NCBI GenBank assembly: GCA_963682175.1
Contig: OY821770.1
Location: forward strand, 15,592,501 to 15,656,500
Length of the DNA stretch: 64,000 nucleotides
From: Triglochin maritima
Taxonomy: Eukaryota > Streptophyta > Magnoliopsida > Alismatales > Juncaginaceae
Reading direction: 5' to 3'
Shown: positions 54,749 through 64,000 of the stretch, piece by piece
Layout: every line of letters starts with the position of its first letter
Numbering within the stretch: position 1 is the stretch's first letter
Program-made: the position numbers and the translations under genes
The notes under the pieces: generated by a model
Told to the model about the DNA's origin: nothing
What the model saw: the letters and a program-made list of their open reading frames with translations, nothing else
Databases searched by the model: none

Positions 54749-56265
54749 TTTTATTTTATTTTAAATTTATTTATGTTGTGTTATTTTAAATTATTTCAGG
54801 TTCCGTTGCAAGATTTCGGTGGTGATGGAGTAGATTACAGTGAGCTTTTTGATAGTAAACAAGTATTTCCAACAATTGAGGACCCGTGTAAATGGGCGAA
54901 ACAAGTTGCTAGCGAAGCTGGATTCTTTTGGTAATATCATCCTACAAATCAAAAGCAGATAATCAGACGGATTATTATCTGAGATGCGATCACAGAAAAG
55001 AAATATGTTCTCGTGATATGGATATTGAACTACGGAAGAACACGAAAAGAAATGGTTGTGGTTGTTGTTATATGATAAAGGTGGTCGAGCGACGGGATCG
55101 TGATGGATGGGTCGTTGTTTCTAATAGTACTCATGGGCAGCACAACCATAGACTTGCATTACCGACAGATCAACGGTCTTAGTTCTGGGGTCAAGAAAAT
55201 TGTTCGTGATATGACTGAGGCACAAGCGAGACCACGTAACATTTTGTTGGCAGTAAAGGAGAAATTCTCGGATGATAATCCCAATCAGAGACACATTTAT
55301 AACTTCAGAGATTACATGAGGAGGACAAAATCTTAAGACAGGAATCTCACTCTGCGGTTTCTGAATCAGGCAGTGCAGTATCAGTACTTACATTGGATCA
55401 TGGCGGATGAAGAAACTAATGTACTCACTCACTCATTTTTGGAACATCTGACGTCAGTTCAGTTGTTGCGCACATACCCTTTCGTAATCTTCATGGATTC
55501 GACGTACAAAACGAACAAGTATAAGATGCCTTTTGTTCGAGATGGTTTGGGTGACTCCAACAAACATGAACTTCCTCGTCAGCTATGTCATTATGAAGGA
55601 TGAGACTTAGTCTAGTTACCGGTGGGTGTTGGAGAAGTTGTGAGATCTGTTATTGGATATTGTCAGCCCGACTGCAATAATAACGGACCGGAAGTTAGGC
55701 CTGATGCGACCAGTGGGAGAGGTTTTTCCTGAGTCTGCTCATTTACTTTGCACATGGCATATCAACAAAGACGTGTACAACTACGAATACCACGTATTTG
55801 GCAAGAACAAGAAGCTTGCAGACGATATAAAGTGTGGAAAGTGGAGGAAAGTCATGCTTTCTGCTTCACAGACCGAGTACAATAGAGTTGTCCATAATTT
55901 GAAAGATACTTCTCAGTCTTGGCCACTTCTCACGGAGTATCTGGAAGACACGTGGTTAGTGCATAAAGAAAAGTTTTTGTTGAATTGGACGATTAAGGTC
56001 CTTCATTTCGGCAACACTACGAACTGTAAGGTGGAAAGCGCTCATTCGGCTCGGAAAGAGTGGATCACAACATCGATTGCAGCTTTGGACACTCTTTTCG
56101 ACCGCGTGAACGCGGCTATTGACATGCAGCTGACAAATATTTGGAACTTTCTTGAAGACTCGAGACGTAGAAATTTGACTAACTACAAAGGTGCTTTGTA
56201 TCAGCATATAAATGGTCGAGTTTCGCATCACTGCTTGTCATTATTGAGTTAGGAGTTGAAGAGAA

Positions 56266-58434
56266 TGTAGGATTTCGCGTCCTCATGTATGTATATATTT
56301 TAAAAAAATTAATAAGACATACACGATCGATTTCACACTTTCAACAATTTTATGTACATTACTTTGTGTTTATTCTAATATCATGCAATCCTACATATAT
56401 TAAAATAAATCACAAAGAGAGAATCATACCCAAAGGTTCTCTAAAACCTTTCGAAGATCCGGAGTCATGTTGCCCGTTGAATCGCCTGCCGATTCGTCTC
56501 CAAGTGTTCACCAAACTCTAAACAAGATTAGAGAGAAATGAGCTAGCCAATCAATCTCTAATTAGGCTTAGAATCTAGCTAATAACCCCCTTTAAGCTCC
56601 TGAGATTTTCTATCTCCAAAACTTAAAATTACTAAGAGATTTTCGTGGTGATTAAGGGAGAGATTAATGAGAGATTTGTTTTGCATTAACATAAACAAGT
56701 GGAATGAGGGTCCTTTTATAGGCTCCCAAAACATCTTCATCAAGAACTATTCTTTAGTCATGATCTCTTGCTTATTCTCCCCTAAAATTAATCTCAAATT
56801 GTCACATAAGCACCCATAAAAACGTTTGATTAAATCTGGAATTAATCCAACCCATGATTTAATTATTCTCTTAATAATTCATACAAAAATCGCACTGTTC
56901 GGTTCACTGAGAATTTTTCTCGGTTAATCGAACCATTCGGTTGTAACACATGTTCGGTGGACCGTGAATTAGACCGTCGACAGAATTTGCATGAGAAAAA
57001 TTCTCTGGAAAAATTCGGACGATCCGCGTCTTGCTCGGTCGACCGTTGACACACCAAAATTTCTCCCGACGAACATTCATCGGACGACGATGTCACCTTC
57101 GGTTTACCGAAAATATTCTTTCTCGGTTGACCATTCACGCTCGATTAACCAAACTCAATTGTCCAGGCACTCCAGACAATTTTGGTCAACCAATTGTGTT
57201 TACTTGTTCCCCGTTCGGTTGACCGTTCCGAAGACACCCCGGTCGACCGAACCCTACACGGTTCACCGTGTTTGACCCTGATTTTACCTTTGTCAAATTT
57301 TGGATTTATTTACAACAAAATTTGATCTTTTGGGTTTTTTAGCAAATTCATATCTTATGTAATATATTATCATATGCAATATTAAATTATTACACCCCAT
57401 AATATACACACCTCATATGAATTTATGATGATTCTAATTATGTCAATTCTCATGACATATTGATTTTATTCGTTCACCACATGTGTCTCTTTTTCACATG
57501 AAACCCGACACATCATATGAACTCAAAATCAAGTTTCTCATTTCTCAGTTTTGTGGTGTGACCTATAGGAGGATCTAAGCTAAATTGGCAGCGATACTAA
57601 ACATTTAATATCTCAAACTACAAGCGGTATCTAACTACACATTATAGTTACCCAATTAGCATAGATGTCTTTGTTCCACTCGAACTAAACACGATCCATT
57701 TAGTGATGTAAGTGCACCACATGTGTCCATCCCTTGCCATATGATATTAAGAATATATACAAAGTAGAAATGTGTCACCTTTGTATTATATTCATTTCTT
57801 ACTCTCTTTAAGCTAATTACAACTATGTAACTTAACTCAAGTTACATTGTGCACATTATAATTTTGCTTTATCAAGGGACCCACTAATATCATCACTCAA
57901 TTAAAAGGGGCAACGATAATCGTTTGACTAGCTATCTTTTCCAGCACGAGTCATGTTCAACCAACTATTGCCTTTATCACTATACTCGTTGATAGCTTTT
58001 GACAATAATCAAATTAAGCACTTCTTGAATGAAAAGATATAAGTCTCATATCTTAGGATCCAAGACAAAATAAAACATTAATGACACGAAACACAATTCA
58101 TAATGTTTTACTTGTTAGGTCTATTCAATATATAAAAGTAATCTTTTCCTCTTTTATATACTCGTGTCGTCAATTATTTGTAGAGCTACAACAATCGATA
58201 ACCAACACGACAATCTTATCTCGGTGATTAATGTTCCATGTTAATTACCATGATTGTGAATAACTTTTTATTTATGTCAACCATTATCTTTTAGAGCTCT
58301 ACGGTTAAGGACCAATCGCCTTTTTCTTAACACTTCCAAAAGACGAATACCATAATCAATGATCAAAATGTTTGCACATTCAATTCATAATAATTCACAT
58401 ATAAAAGTAAAAGTTTTAGAACACATTCCCTTCA
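56266..58434 (-). mobile_element. Solo copia LTR (LTR5) inside MULE-3
   Basis: 2169 bp, TGTAGGATTTC to CCCTTCA, with perfect 5-bp duplication GAGAA at 56261-56265 and 58435-58439. It splits the MURA gene at the RM codon pair before the SWIM region. TATA is at about 56713 (minus). It is more diverged than LTR1-LTR4. Confidence 0.95.
56895..57265. repeat. TTCGGTNNACCGAA palindrome array, LTR5
   Basis: Diverged sites such as TTCGGTTTACCGAA (about 57098), CGGTCGACCG and CGGTTGACCG, in the same position upstream of the TATA box as in the other LTRs. Confidence 0.75.
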
Positions 58435-59917
58435 GAGAATGCATGACTTAAGCAATCAAGTTGAATATCGCTGCAAGTGTGCTTTTCTGACATCACATAG
58501 GATTCCTTGTGATATACCATGCACGATTGTATTGAGTCAGGTGATGGAATTTATTTAGAGCAGATTCATCCATTCTGGAAAACACTTATCATTGGAGAAG
58601 GAGTCCAGATGTCACAGTTTGTGGATCAGTCAGCACAAGATGTCGAGCATTTTGGGAAGCTCGTTAATGAGATTTTGGGGAGCGACCCTACAGTACATCG
58701 TAGTGCCTGTCGTATTTTATACGCACAATTACACCCCGATCAGTCGAACTATCAAGAACCCACAGAAAATACTAAAGTACGAGGTCGACCAAGTGGAAAG
58801 TCGACACGTCGGGACCCGAGTGACTTTGAGTATGCTGAGCGAGGTTGTGGTCGGTCTTCCAGTAGTTGGAGCAGGGGTCATGGTCGGTCTTCCAATTCAT
58901 CTCGATCGCCCATAACCACGGGTGCAGGATCTGGAATGACGATATCTTTGTTGTTACTATTATTACTTAGTTGTTTGTTGTTATTAATATATATAACTTT
59001 GCTATTTTCCATCTTATAGTGTCCGGACGGATTGACGTTGATTACTTCCCATATGTTGATAGAATACCATGAATCATTTTACCATTTCTAGAGAGGTGGA
59101 ATGACGTACGTGCCGATGGCAACTGTGGATTTCGATGTATTGCCGATGTCTTCCATGATGGTCAAGACAATTGGTTTTACACCCGTCGTGCGATTTCTAA
59201 TGAGATAGGTGTGCATCCTATTTATTAGTACGTCTATTACGGTTGTGTGGTACAGGCTCGTCAGCGAATTGATTGGGGCGGGGGACCTTGTGACGAGGAT
59301 CACTATATGGAGGTTTGGGCCGACTTGTTCCCGATTGCCAATTTTTACAAGTTATGTATTTCTCAGTGGGAACGGATGGTTCGTTGTACCCGTGTCTTAC
59401 TGTGCTACCTTGGGAGAGTCTGTCTTCCATGACGAAGTCATTCAGAGAGTTGGTCATTGCTCATTTAGGGAGTTACAGACATTTTATTCGCTTGGAATTA
59501 GCTGAGGGATTCCCAGTACCTCCTATAACGACCACGTGGTATCAAATGCGAGATAAGAGTGTTGTTGGTTGGGAGGAATAGTACGAAAGTAGGAGAGTGT
59601 ATTGGGACCAGTTATGTAGTACATTTTGAGTGTAATTTGTAATGCATTTGTAATGTTTAATATATCGACGATTATATCGTGTATTTGTACTTATATCGTG
59701 TTGTTCTTTTATGAGATTTTAAATTTAATTTACGTTACATATACCAAACAGGTCTATGATATGCTCATGAGAAATAAGTACTAAAAATACGACAGATAAA
59801 CAAATAGGGAGAAGATATGTTCGTCGGAAATAAATAATAAGAGTACAACAGATAAGCAAATACCAACAATTGTAGTAACATTTCAACATATAATAAAATA
59901 AATAATGTGCAAGCCAA

Positions 59918-61828
59918 CTACAACTCATCATCCGAATCCTGGTCTGAAATGCCCAACTGATTGTTCCACTCCTCAACGAGGTCATCTAAATCTGTACATG
60001 CAGCTCTCGTCTCCTCGTTCGGCATCTGGTCCTTGTATTGCAAGAACGGTTGTGTAACCTGTATCACCCTACTCATCCATTGTATATAACATAAAAATTA
60101 GCGTCCATTAACAATAAAAAAAATATACATTACAAATAAAAATTAAATTAGATAAACTTACCGCATCGCCACATGTCCTATCCAGTTGTCTCTTCGGTCT
60201 CAGGATGGTACCGCGCACGATAACTGGATGTGAGCACCTACCGAACCACTCCAAATAATCTGCATCACAAGTGGAGGGGTCACGGCTATGTCTGAGATCG
60301 TCCAGTTGAAGTCGGCCTACTCTCGGAAATGTCCTCCAAACCGATTCCGCGCTCAAAGTGTTGTGGCTGACGTCGTACGTCGTCGCAATCGCAAACCGCA
60401 CTGCATGCTCTGGCGACGGGATGTCAACCGGGATCACCTGAATGTACCCTAACTGACGCAAGATGTGATCAGGCAAATAAGGCTTTGTGATATCTCGATA
60501 ACGAATAACGCTCATAAATGTAGTCCTCGGCACAGCTACAACATGCTCAGGACCATACGACAACCACTCCACCTAAACGTTTAGACGTTAATAATAATAA
60601 ACTTAAAATTTAAATAAACATGAATGACATATAATTTTATACCTGCGATGCAGTCATCTGATCTAGCCATCTACGAATGGAATGGAGTCGTCCCTCGCTC
60701 CTATCCTCGGTCTGGACAGCCTACATATGCGAACGAGGATGACCCTCCTCAATGATCTTCCACTCCCGATGCGGGCGGAAAGGAGGAAAATACTCATATA
60801 TCCAAGTCTGCAGCAGCGTAAGACAACCCGTAATGCCAGAACAATCAGCACGGCTTGCTATCCCCAACTGGCGATACAAATATGCCAACGTCATCGACCC
60901 CATGACACTGACCAATGGTATCTGGGTCCCTCGCCTCCAATAGGTCGCGTGGTTTGACTCTGCAATCGTTCTTGTCGACAAACAAGATGCAACCTAGCAG
61001 TAAGAAGAGGTAGGCATTCATCTGCGTATCCTCAGTCCGTGATGGTCGTCCACAGCGTCGATGCTAACACCACCGTCATCTCCAAAATGAGATATCCCGC
61101 CCAAGACCATCGACGATGACCCTGAGCATCTCTGATACATAATTCTTCAACTCAGGCGTCGATGCTTGGGCACTGACCATACGACCCTCAACAGGAATGT
61201 GCAGAATCTGGAAGACGTCATGCAACATGATCGTCATCTCTCCGAAAGGCAAGTGGAAAGTGTTGGTGTTAGGCTGCCACCGCTCCACAAAGGCCGAAAT
61301 CAACGGTATGTTAAGGCAGAAGAACATGATGTAAGGCAAGTGACCCAATCCATTATCAATAATGGTCGTTGTCATATCATCGCTCAAAACTGAACGCCAA
61401 GCCTGCAATGTAGTACAGGCTATGTGCCGATTATGGCACTTCAGAATTTTCTGATCCTCGCCCTCCCAAATATGTCTGGCGATGTGGCCTCCAAAACTTG
61501 GAATGATGTTGTCATCTAAAGCACCACCGGGCATCACACCAGTCACAATCCAAGAATATTCCTCAACCCTCTTCTTCTTCTGAGCTCGGGCGTCTGCAGT
61601 GCACGAACTCTAATCACTGGTCACAAACTGGTCACCTCGACCCTTCCGAATGACCCACTCAGCCGAAGAGCGACTACCATGTCGCCCCCGTCCTCTACCA
61701 TACTGTTGTCTCGCCTCCTCCTGCGGCTCCAAGCCATACCGACCCCATTATTACTCTCCTCGTGACTCTCCACCTCATCTGAATCATCCTCGTCGTCAAA
61801 AGAATCCTCTCATGTCTGACGACAACGT
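59918..61828 (-). pseudogene. Plant mobile domain (PMD/MAIN-like) gene of MULE-3
   Basis: The three-exon layout is that of MULE-2: exon 1 ends 60643, exon 2 is 60572-60162 (411 nt) and exon 3 is 60058-59918 (141 nt), with the same lengths and phases as the MULE-2 copy. The PMD core FVERWQPNTNTFHLPFGEMT is intact. Exon 2 has VIRYRDITKPYLPDHILRQ and CDADYLEWFGRCSHP, and the end is DQDSDDEL. The ATG is changed to ACG at 61828-61826, and stops and shifts break exon 1 at about 61620, 61072, 61010 and 60722. The expected position of the start is about 0.7 kb from the right terminus. Confidence 0.85.
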
Positions 61829-62171
61829 AAAATATATATATCTCTCCTAACTGAAGCAGAAATACCCTGTGTATGTAGATGACAGGGACTGACTCATCAG
61901 CTAAATTATATACAACGCGTAAGGGAACTGATTTCCCTTTTCCTCCACGATAACCCGATGACTATTAATTCAATTTTAGAAATAAAATTTCTTTAATGGA
62001 TTTAAATTACTTAATTTACAAAATTGATCATGAAACTAATTATAATAATTAATCAATTTAACTAACTACTCAACTAATTTAACCAATTATTAACTTAATA
62101 ATCAATTTATTTAGCAATTATCACAAATTATAATCAATTTAAATAATAAAAATAATTATTTATTAATAAAA

Positions 62172-62275
62172 GGGAGGGGCGTCTGCCGGAGATGCCCCTG
62201 ACATAGAGGGGGTGTCTGCTAGAGCAACCTCACCCTAGGCGGGGTAGGGGGCGCTCCCGCGGACACCGTACCCCA
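62172..62275. repeat. GC-rich subterminal palindromic block, right side of MULE-3
   Basis: GGAGGGGCGTCTGCCGGAG and GGTGTCTGC / GCGGACACC pairs in otherwise AT-rich DNA. Counterpart of 20065-20170 in MULE-1; nearly lost in MULE-2 (about 50850). Confidence 0.65.
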
Positions 62276-62522
62276 AAAAAAATTAAAAGAAAAATTAAAC
62301 GAGACATTTTACAATATTTGAGTACGCCGAGACGTCCATTGGCTCCTTTCCTGACCTCTGAGACATTTTTTTTGATGAGTATGGGAGTAATATGCAGAGA
62401 TAATGGTGTTAGGAGAGTGAAATTAAGAGTTATATAAGTAGAAATGACAAAAAAGCAAAATGGTAATTCGCACAGGCGATTTAAGTAGTTTTCCGACGAT
62501 GAATAACAATTTAGTTATATTT

Positions 62523-62884
62523 TGCATTATTTTTGGATTGTCCAAAGTGTCTTACGAAGTTTTGAAGGAAAAAAAAAGATATTTGTTTGGATGCCACTAA
62601 GAAACAACGAAATTGAATTTATGCTACCTGATAGTAACTATTTGGCCTAATATCATACAAAAATCATAATATTTATCTTAATGTTATAGAACAATTAAAA
62701 TATTTATCTTAACGTCGTTCCGGTAGCAAACCGTTAGTTTTTCTGTTAACGTTTAAGTATATTAATGTTTAACGGAAAATTTGCAGAATCACTCCGAATA
62801 AATCCAAGAATCATAAAATTCATTATATGTGTTGTAAAAATTACAAAAAATTACTTAAATTTTTTATCTATACTCTCTCTCAAC
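62523..62884. other. Non-coding interval right of MULE-3
   Basis: AT-rich; nothing recognised. Confidence 0.4.
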
Positions 62885-63050
62885 TAGGGGTGGTAATAGG
62901 TATCCAGAACCGGTCAAACCGAACCAGATCCGGTGGTACCGAACTGGGATAAAATGGATATAAATCGGATATGGATTTTAATTTTCAGAACCGACCCGGA
63001 TCCGATTCAGATCCGGTTCTTACCGCTGGAACCGGATCCGTTTAATTATG
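62885..63050 (+). mobile_element. hAT-like terminus with GAACCGGATCCG repeats
   Basis: Begins TAGGGGTGGTAATAGG, followed by repeated CCGGATCCG, GAACCGG and GGTACCGAAC motifs. The opposite end was not found before the first-exon-like sequence at 63060, so this may be a fragment. Confidence 0.5.
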
Positions 63051-63768
63051 TTTAAAAAAACCCTAGACCTATACACGTGACTTCCCAGTAGCCGCAAACA
63101 CTCCACTCCCTATTACCACTGAAACCCCATCTTCCGCCGCCGCCTCCACGCCCTCTTCCCCCGCGCGACGATCGCGCCCTCCACTCCCTCTCCCTCTCCC
63201 ACTTCCTCTCCCTCTCACTCTCCGGTTCTCCACGTGGCCCCTCCGGTCTTCTCCACGCGACACACATCTCTGATTTCTTCAAGATCTCAGAAAAGCTTCG
63301 GTTATGAAGGTTTGATTTCTGGTAAAGAACAACTAAAGTTACCCTCCGATTGTTTGGTGCTTTGAGTTTTTTGCAAGGAAATCTTCATTGTTTCCTCTTC
63401 GTTGGATTTACTCAATGATTTACGTGAATATCAATTTGTCTGCAATTTACGTGAATATCATTACTTCTACAACTATGGTCTTTCAACATTCAATGCATTG
63501 GCCAATGCCTTCAATATTTCAGTACTTCGGAGTATAAGCTACTCGTATTTGTTTAGGTTTCTGATTTCCAAGAATCCAAATCATTGGTTCCCATTAGTAA
63601 AATGAAAGTATATTTTTCTATCTATTCCTAGCATATCGTGGCTGTCTGATCTTATATTTTTGTGTGCACCATGCAGTCCATGCTCTCCACTAATCAAAGA
63701 AACATATTCATTGCTCCACTAATCAGACCACTAATCATATTCATTTTTGTTAAAAAGTATTCTACTAG
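63051..63768 (+). other. First-exon/5'-UTR-like sequence, unassigned
   Basis: Pyrimidine-rich (TCTTCCGCCGCCGCC) 5'-UTR-like DNA, then AT-rich intron-like sequence up to the PP5-type exon. No TPR repeats, which normally precede the phosphatase domain of PP5, are seen. Confidence 0.35.
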
Positions 63769-63846
63769 CAAGCATTACCTTCTTTAGTTGATGTAACCGT
63801 TCCAGATGGTGATCATTTCACAGTGTGTGGTGACGTACATGGTCAG
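63769..63846 (+). CDS. One exon of a PP5-type Ser/Thr protein phosphatase (partial)
   Basis: The 78-nt exon is bounded by AG before 63769 and GT after 63846. It encodes 26 residues: ALPSLVDVTVPDG, then HFTVCGDVHGQ. GDVHGQ holds the metal-binding GDxHG motif of PPP-family phosphatases. The VPDG.HFTVCGDVHGQ context fits PP5 better than PP1, PP2A or PP7. The gene would continue beyond the window. The next ~150 bases do not show the expected following exon. The N-terminal TPR exons are absent upstream, so this may be a captured gene fragment rather than a host gene. Confidence 0.65.
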
Positions 63847-64000
63847 GTATTGTTTTAGTGACTCACTGGATTTACTCTAAAAATAATACTTTATTTTTTC
63901 ATTTAATCGAGAGAAAAAAATTCCTAATAAATGCTAGTAGGATATCTCTCTGTTTTTTAGAGTCTCGGCCATTTCGTGCTCAAGCTTGAGATGCAACTTT

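Larger units (their letters stand above)
54566..59629 (+). pseudogene. MURA/FAR1-like transposase spliced to OTU-type protease domain (MULE-3)
   Basis: Exon 1 (54566-54595) encodes MSREAPESGE and ends at GTAAG. Exon 2 starts at 54800 with VPLQDFGGDGVDYSELF. Then come a zinc-binding region (CGCCYMIKVVE .. HGQHNHRL), the MULE core (FVIFMDSTYKTNKYKMP; AIITDRKLGL; CTWHINKDVY), and after the solo LTR a SWIM-like CKCAFLTSHRIPC. From 58519 it reads HPFWKTLI and basic repeats. The OTU exon (59020-59629) has RADGNCGFRCIADVFHDG with catalytic Cys and HFIRLELAEGFPVPP with the probable His. Breaks include TGG-to-TAG-like stops, a TAA at about 55336, a shift near 58510, a TAG at about 59226 and a 7-nt deletion near 59350. 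The OTU frameshifts differ from those of MULE-2, so the common ancestor was intact. Confidence 0.88.
54414..62513 (+). mobile_element. MULE-3, full-length Mutator-like element with MURA-OTU and PMD genes
   Basis: The left end is GGGAACTACTATTTGTCGTC then GGAAAACTACTTAAATCG. The right end is inverted (CGATTTAAGTAGTTTTCC .. GAATAACAATTTA). Flanking 9-bp sequences are ATTATATTT (54405-54413) and GTTATATTT (62514-62522), 8 of 9 identical. It contains the transposase-OTU gene (plus), the PMD gene (minus, convergent) and one solo copia LTR. All genes are now broken, so the copy is dead. Confidence 0.92.

Noticed and set aside
63052..63282. Minus-strand Arg/Glu-rich frame
   Set aside because: Product of a pyrimidine-rich 5'-UTR-like tract read in reverse.
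63769..63846. PP7-type phosphatase, since PMD is often fused to PP7 long forms
   Set aside because: The VPDG.HFTVCGDVHGQ context fits PP5; the nearest PMD gene lies on the other strand inside MULE-3 and is not joined to it.

Overview
This window is nuclear DNA of a flowering plant, most likely a eudicot. Its one intact-looking host gene is a spliced PHT1-type phosphate transporter with GT..AG introns. Almost everything else is plant transposable elements: CACTA, hAT, Mutator-like (MULE), Harbinger-like, Ty1/copia and Ty3/gypsy. No rRNA, tRNA or CRISPR array was recognised. The species cannot be told from the sequence.

Layout. 1-5240: palindromic repeat arrays enclose a decayed CACTA element (761-4645) whose gene joins a plant En/Spm transposase domain to a Ulp1-type cysteine protease domain. 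5792-9230: a hAT MITE, a Harbinger-like element with a broken ORF1-type gene, and Tourist-like MITE ends. 10615-12422: PHT1 transporter (minus). 13590-17085: MITE, gypsy-type LTR with a tRNA-Asp-type primer site, and a decayed Ac-like hAT transposase. 17671-20411: MULE-1, a deletion derivative. 20624-29560: tandem repeats, a hAT MITE with perfect 8-bp target duplication, a GC-rich LTR-like region, and duplicated unknown segments. 29667-41900: a copia composite with three LTRs and two internal regions, flanked by the 5-bp duplication AAAAC. 42190-45030: 3' part of a SIRE-like copia element, inserted in MULE-2. 45031-51109: MULE-2, also carrying a solo LTR. 51888-53770: a further LTR of the copia family in the opposite orientation. 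54414-62513: MULE-3, nearly complete, also carrying a solo LTR. 62885-64000: a hAT end, first-exon-like sequence, and one exon of a PP5-type protein phosphatase.

The most interesting system is the MULE family. MULE-2 and MULE-3 carry the same convergent pair of genes. On the plus strand a MURA/FAR1-like transposase is spliced to an OTU-type cysteine protease domain. On the minus strand a three-exon plant mobile domain (PMD/MAIN-like) gene starts near the right terminal repeat. This resembles the mudrA/mudrB layout of MuDR, with PMD in the mudrB position. MULE-1 keeps the same ends and transposase but has lost OTU and PMD.

The second theme is palindrome arrays upstream of TATA boxes in LTRs. 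The copia family and the unrelated SIRE-like LTR both have many TTCGGTCGACCGAA-type sites there. Between sister LTRs, CpG transitions at one site turn TCGACC into TTGACC, the W-box core.
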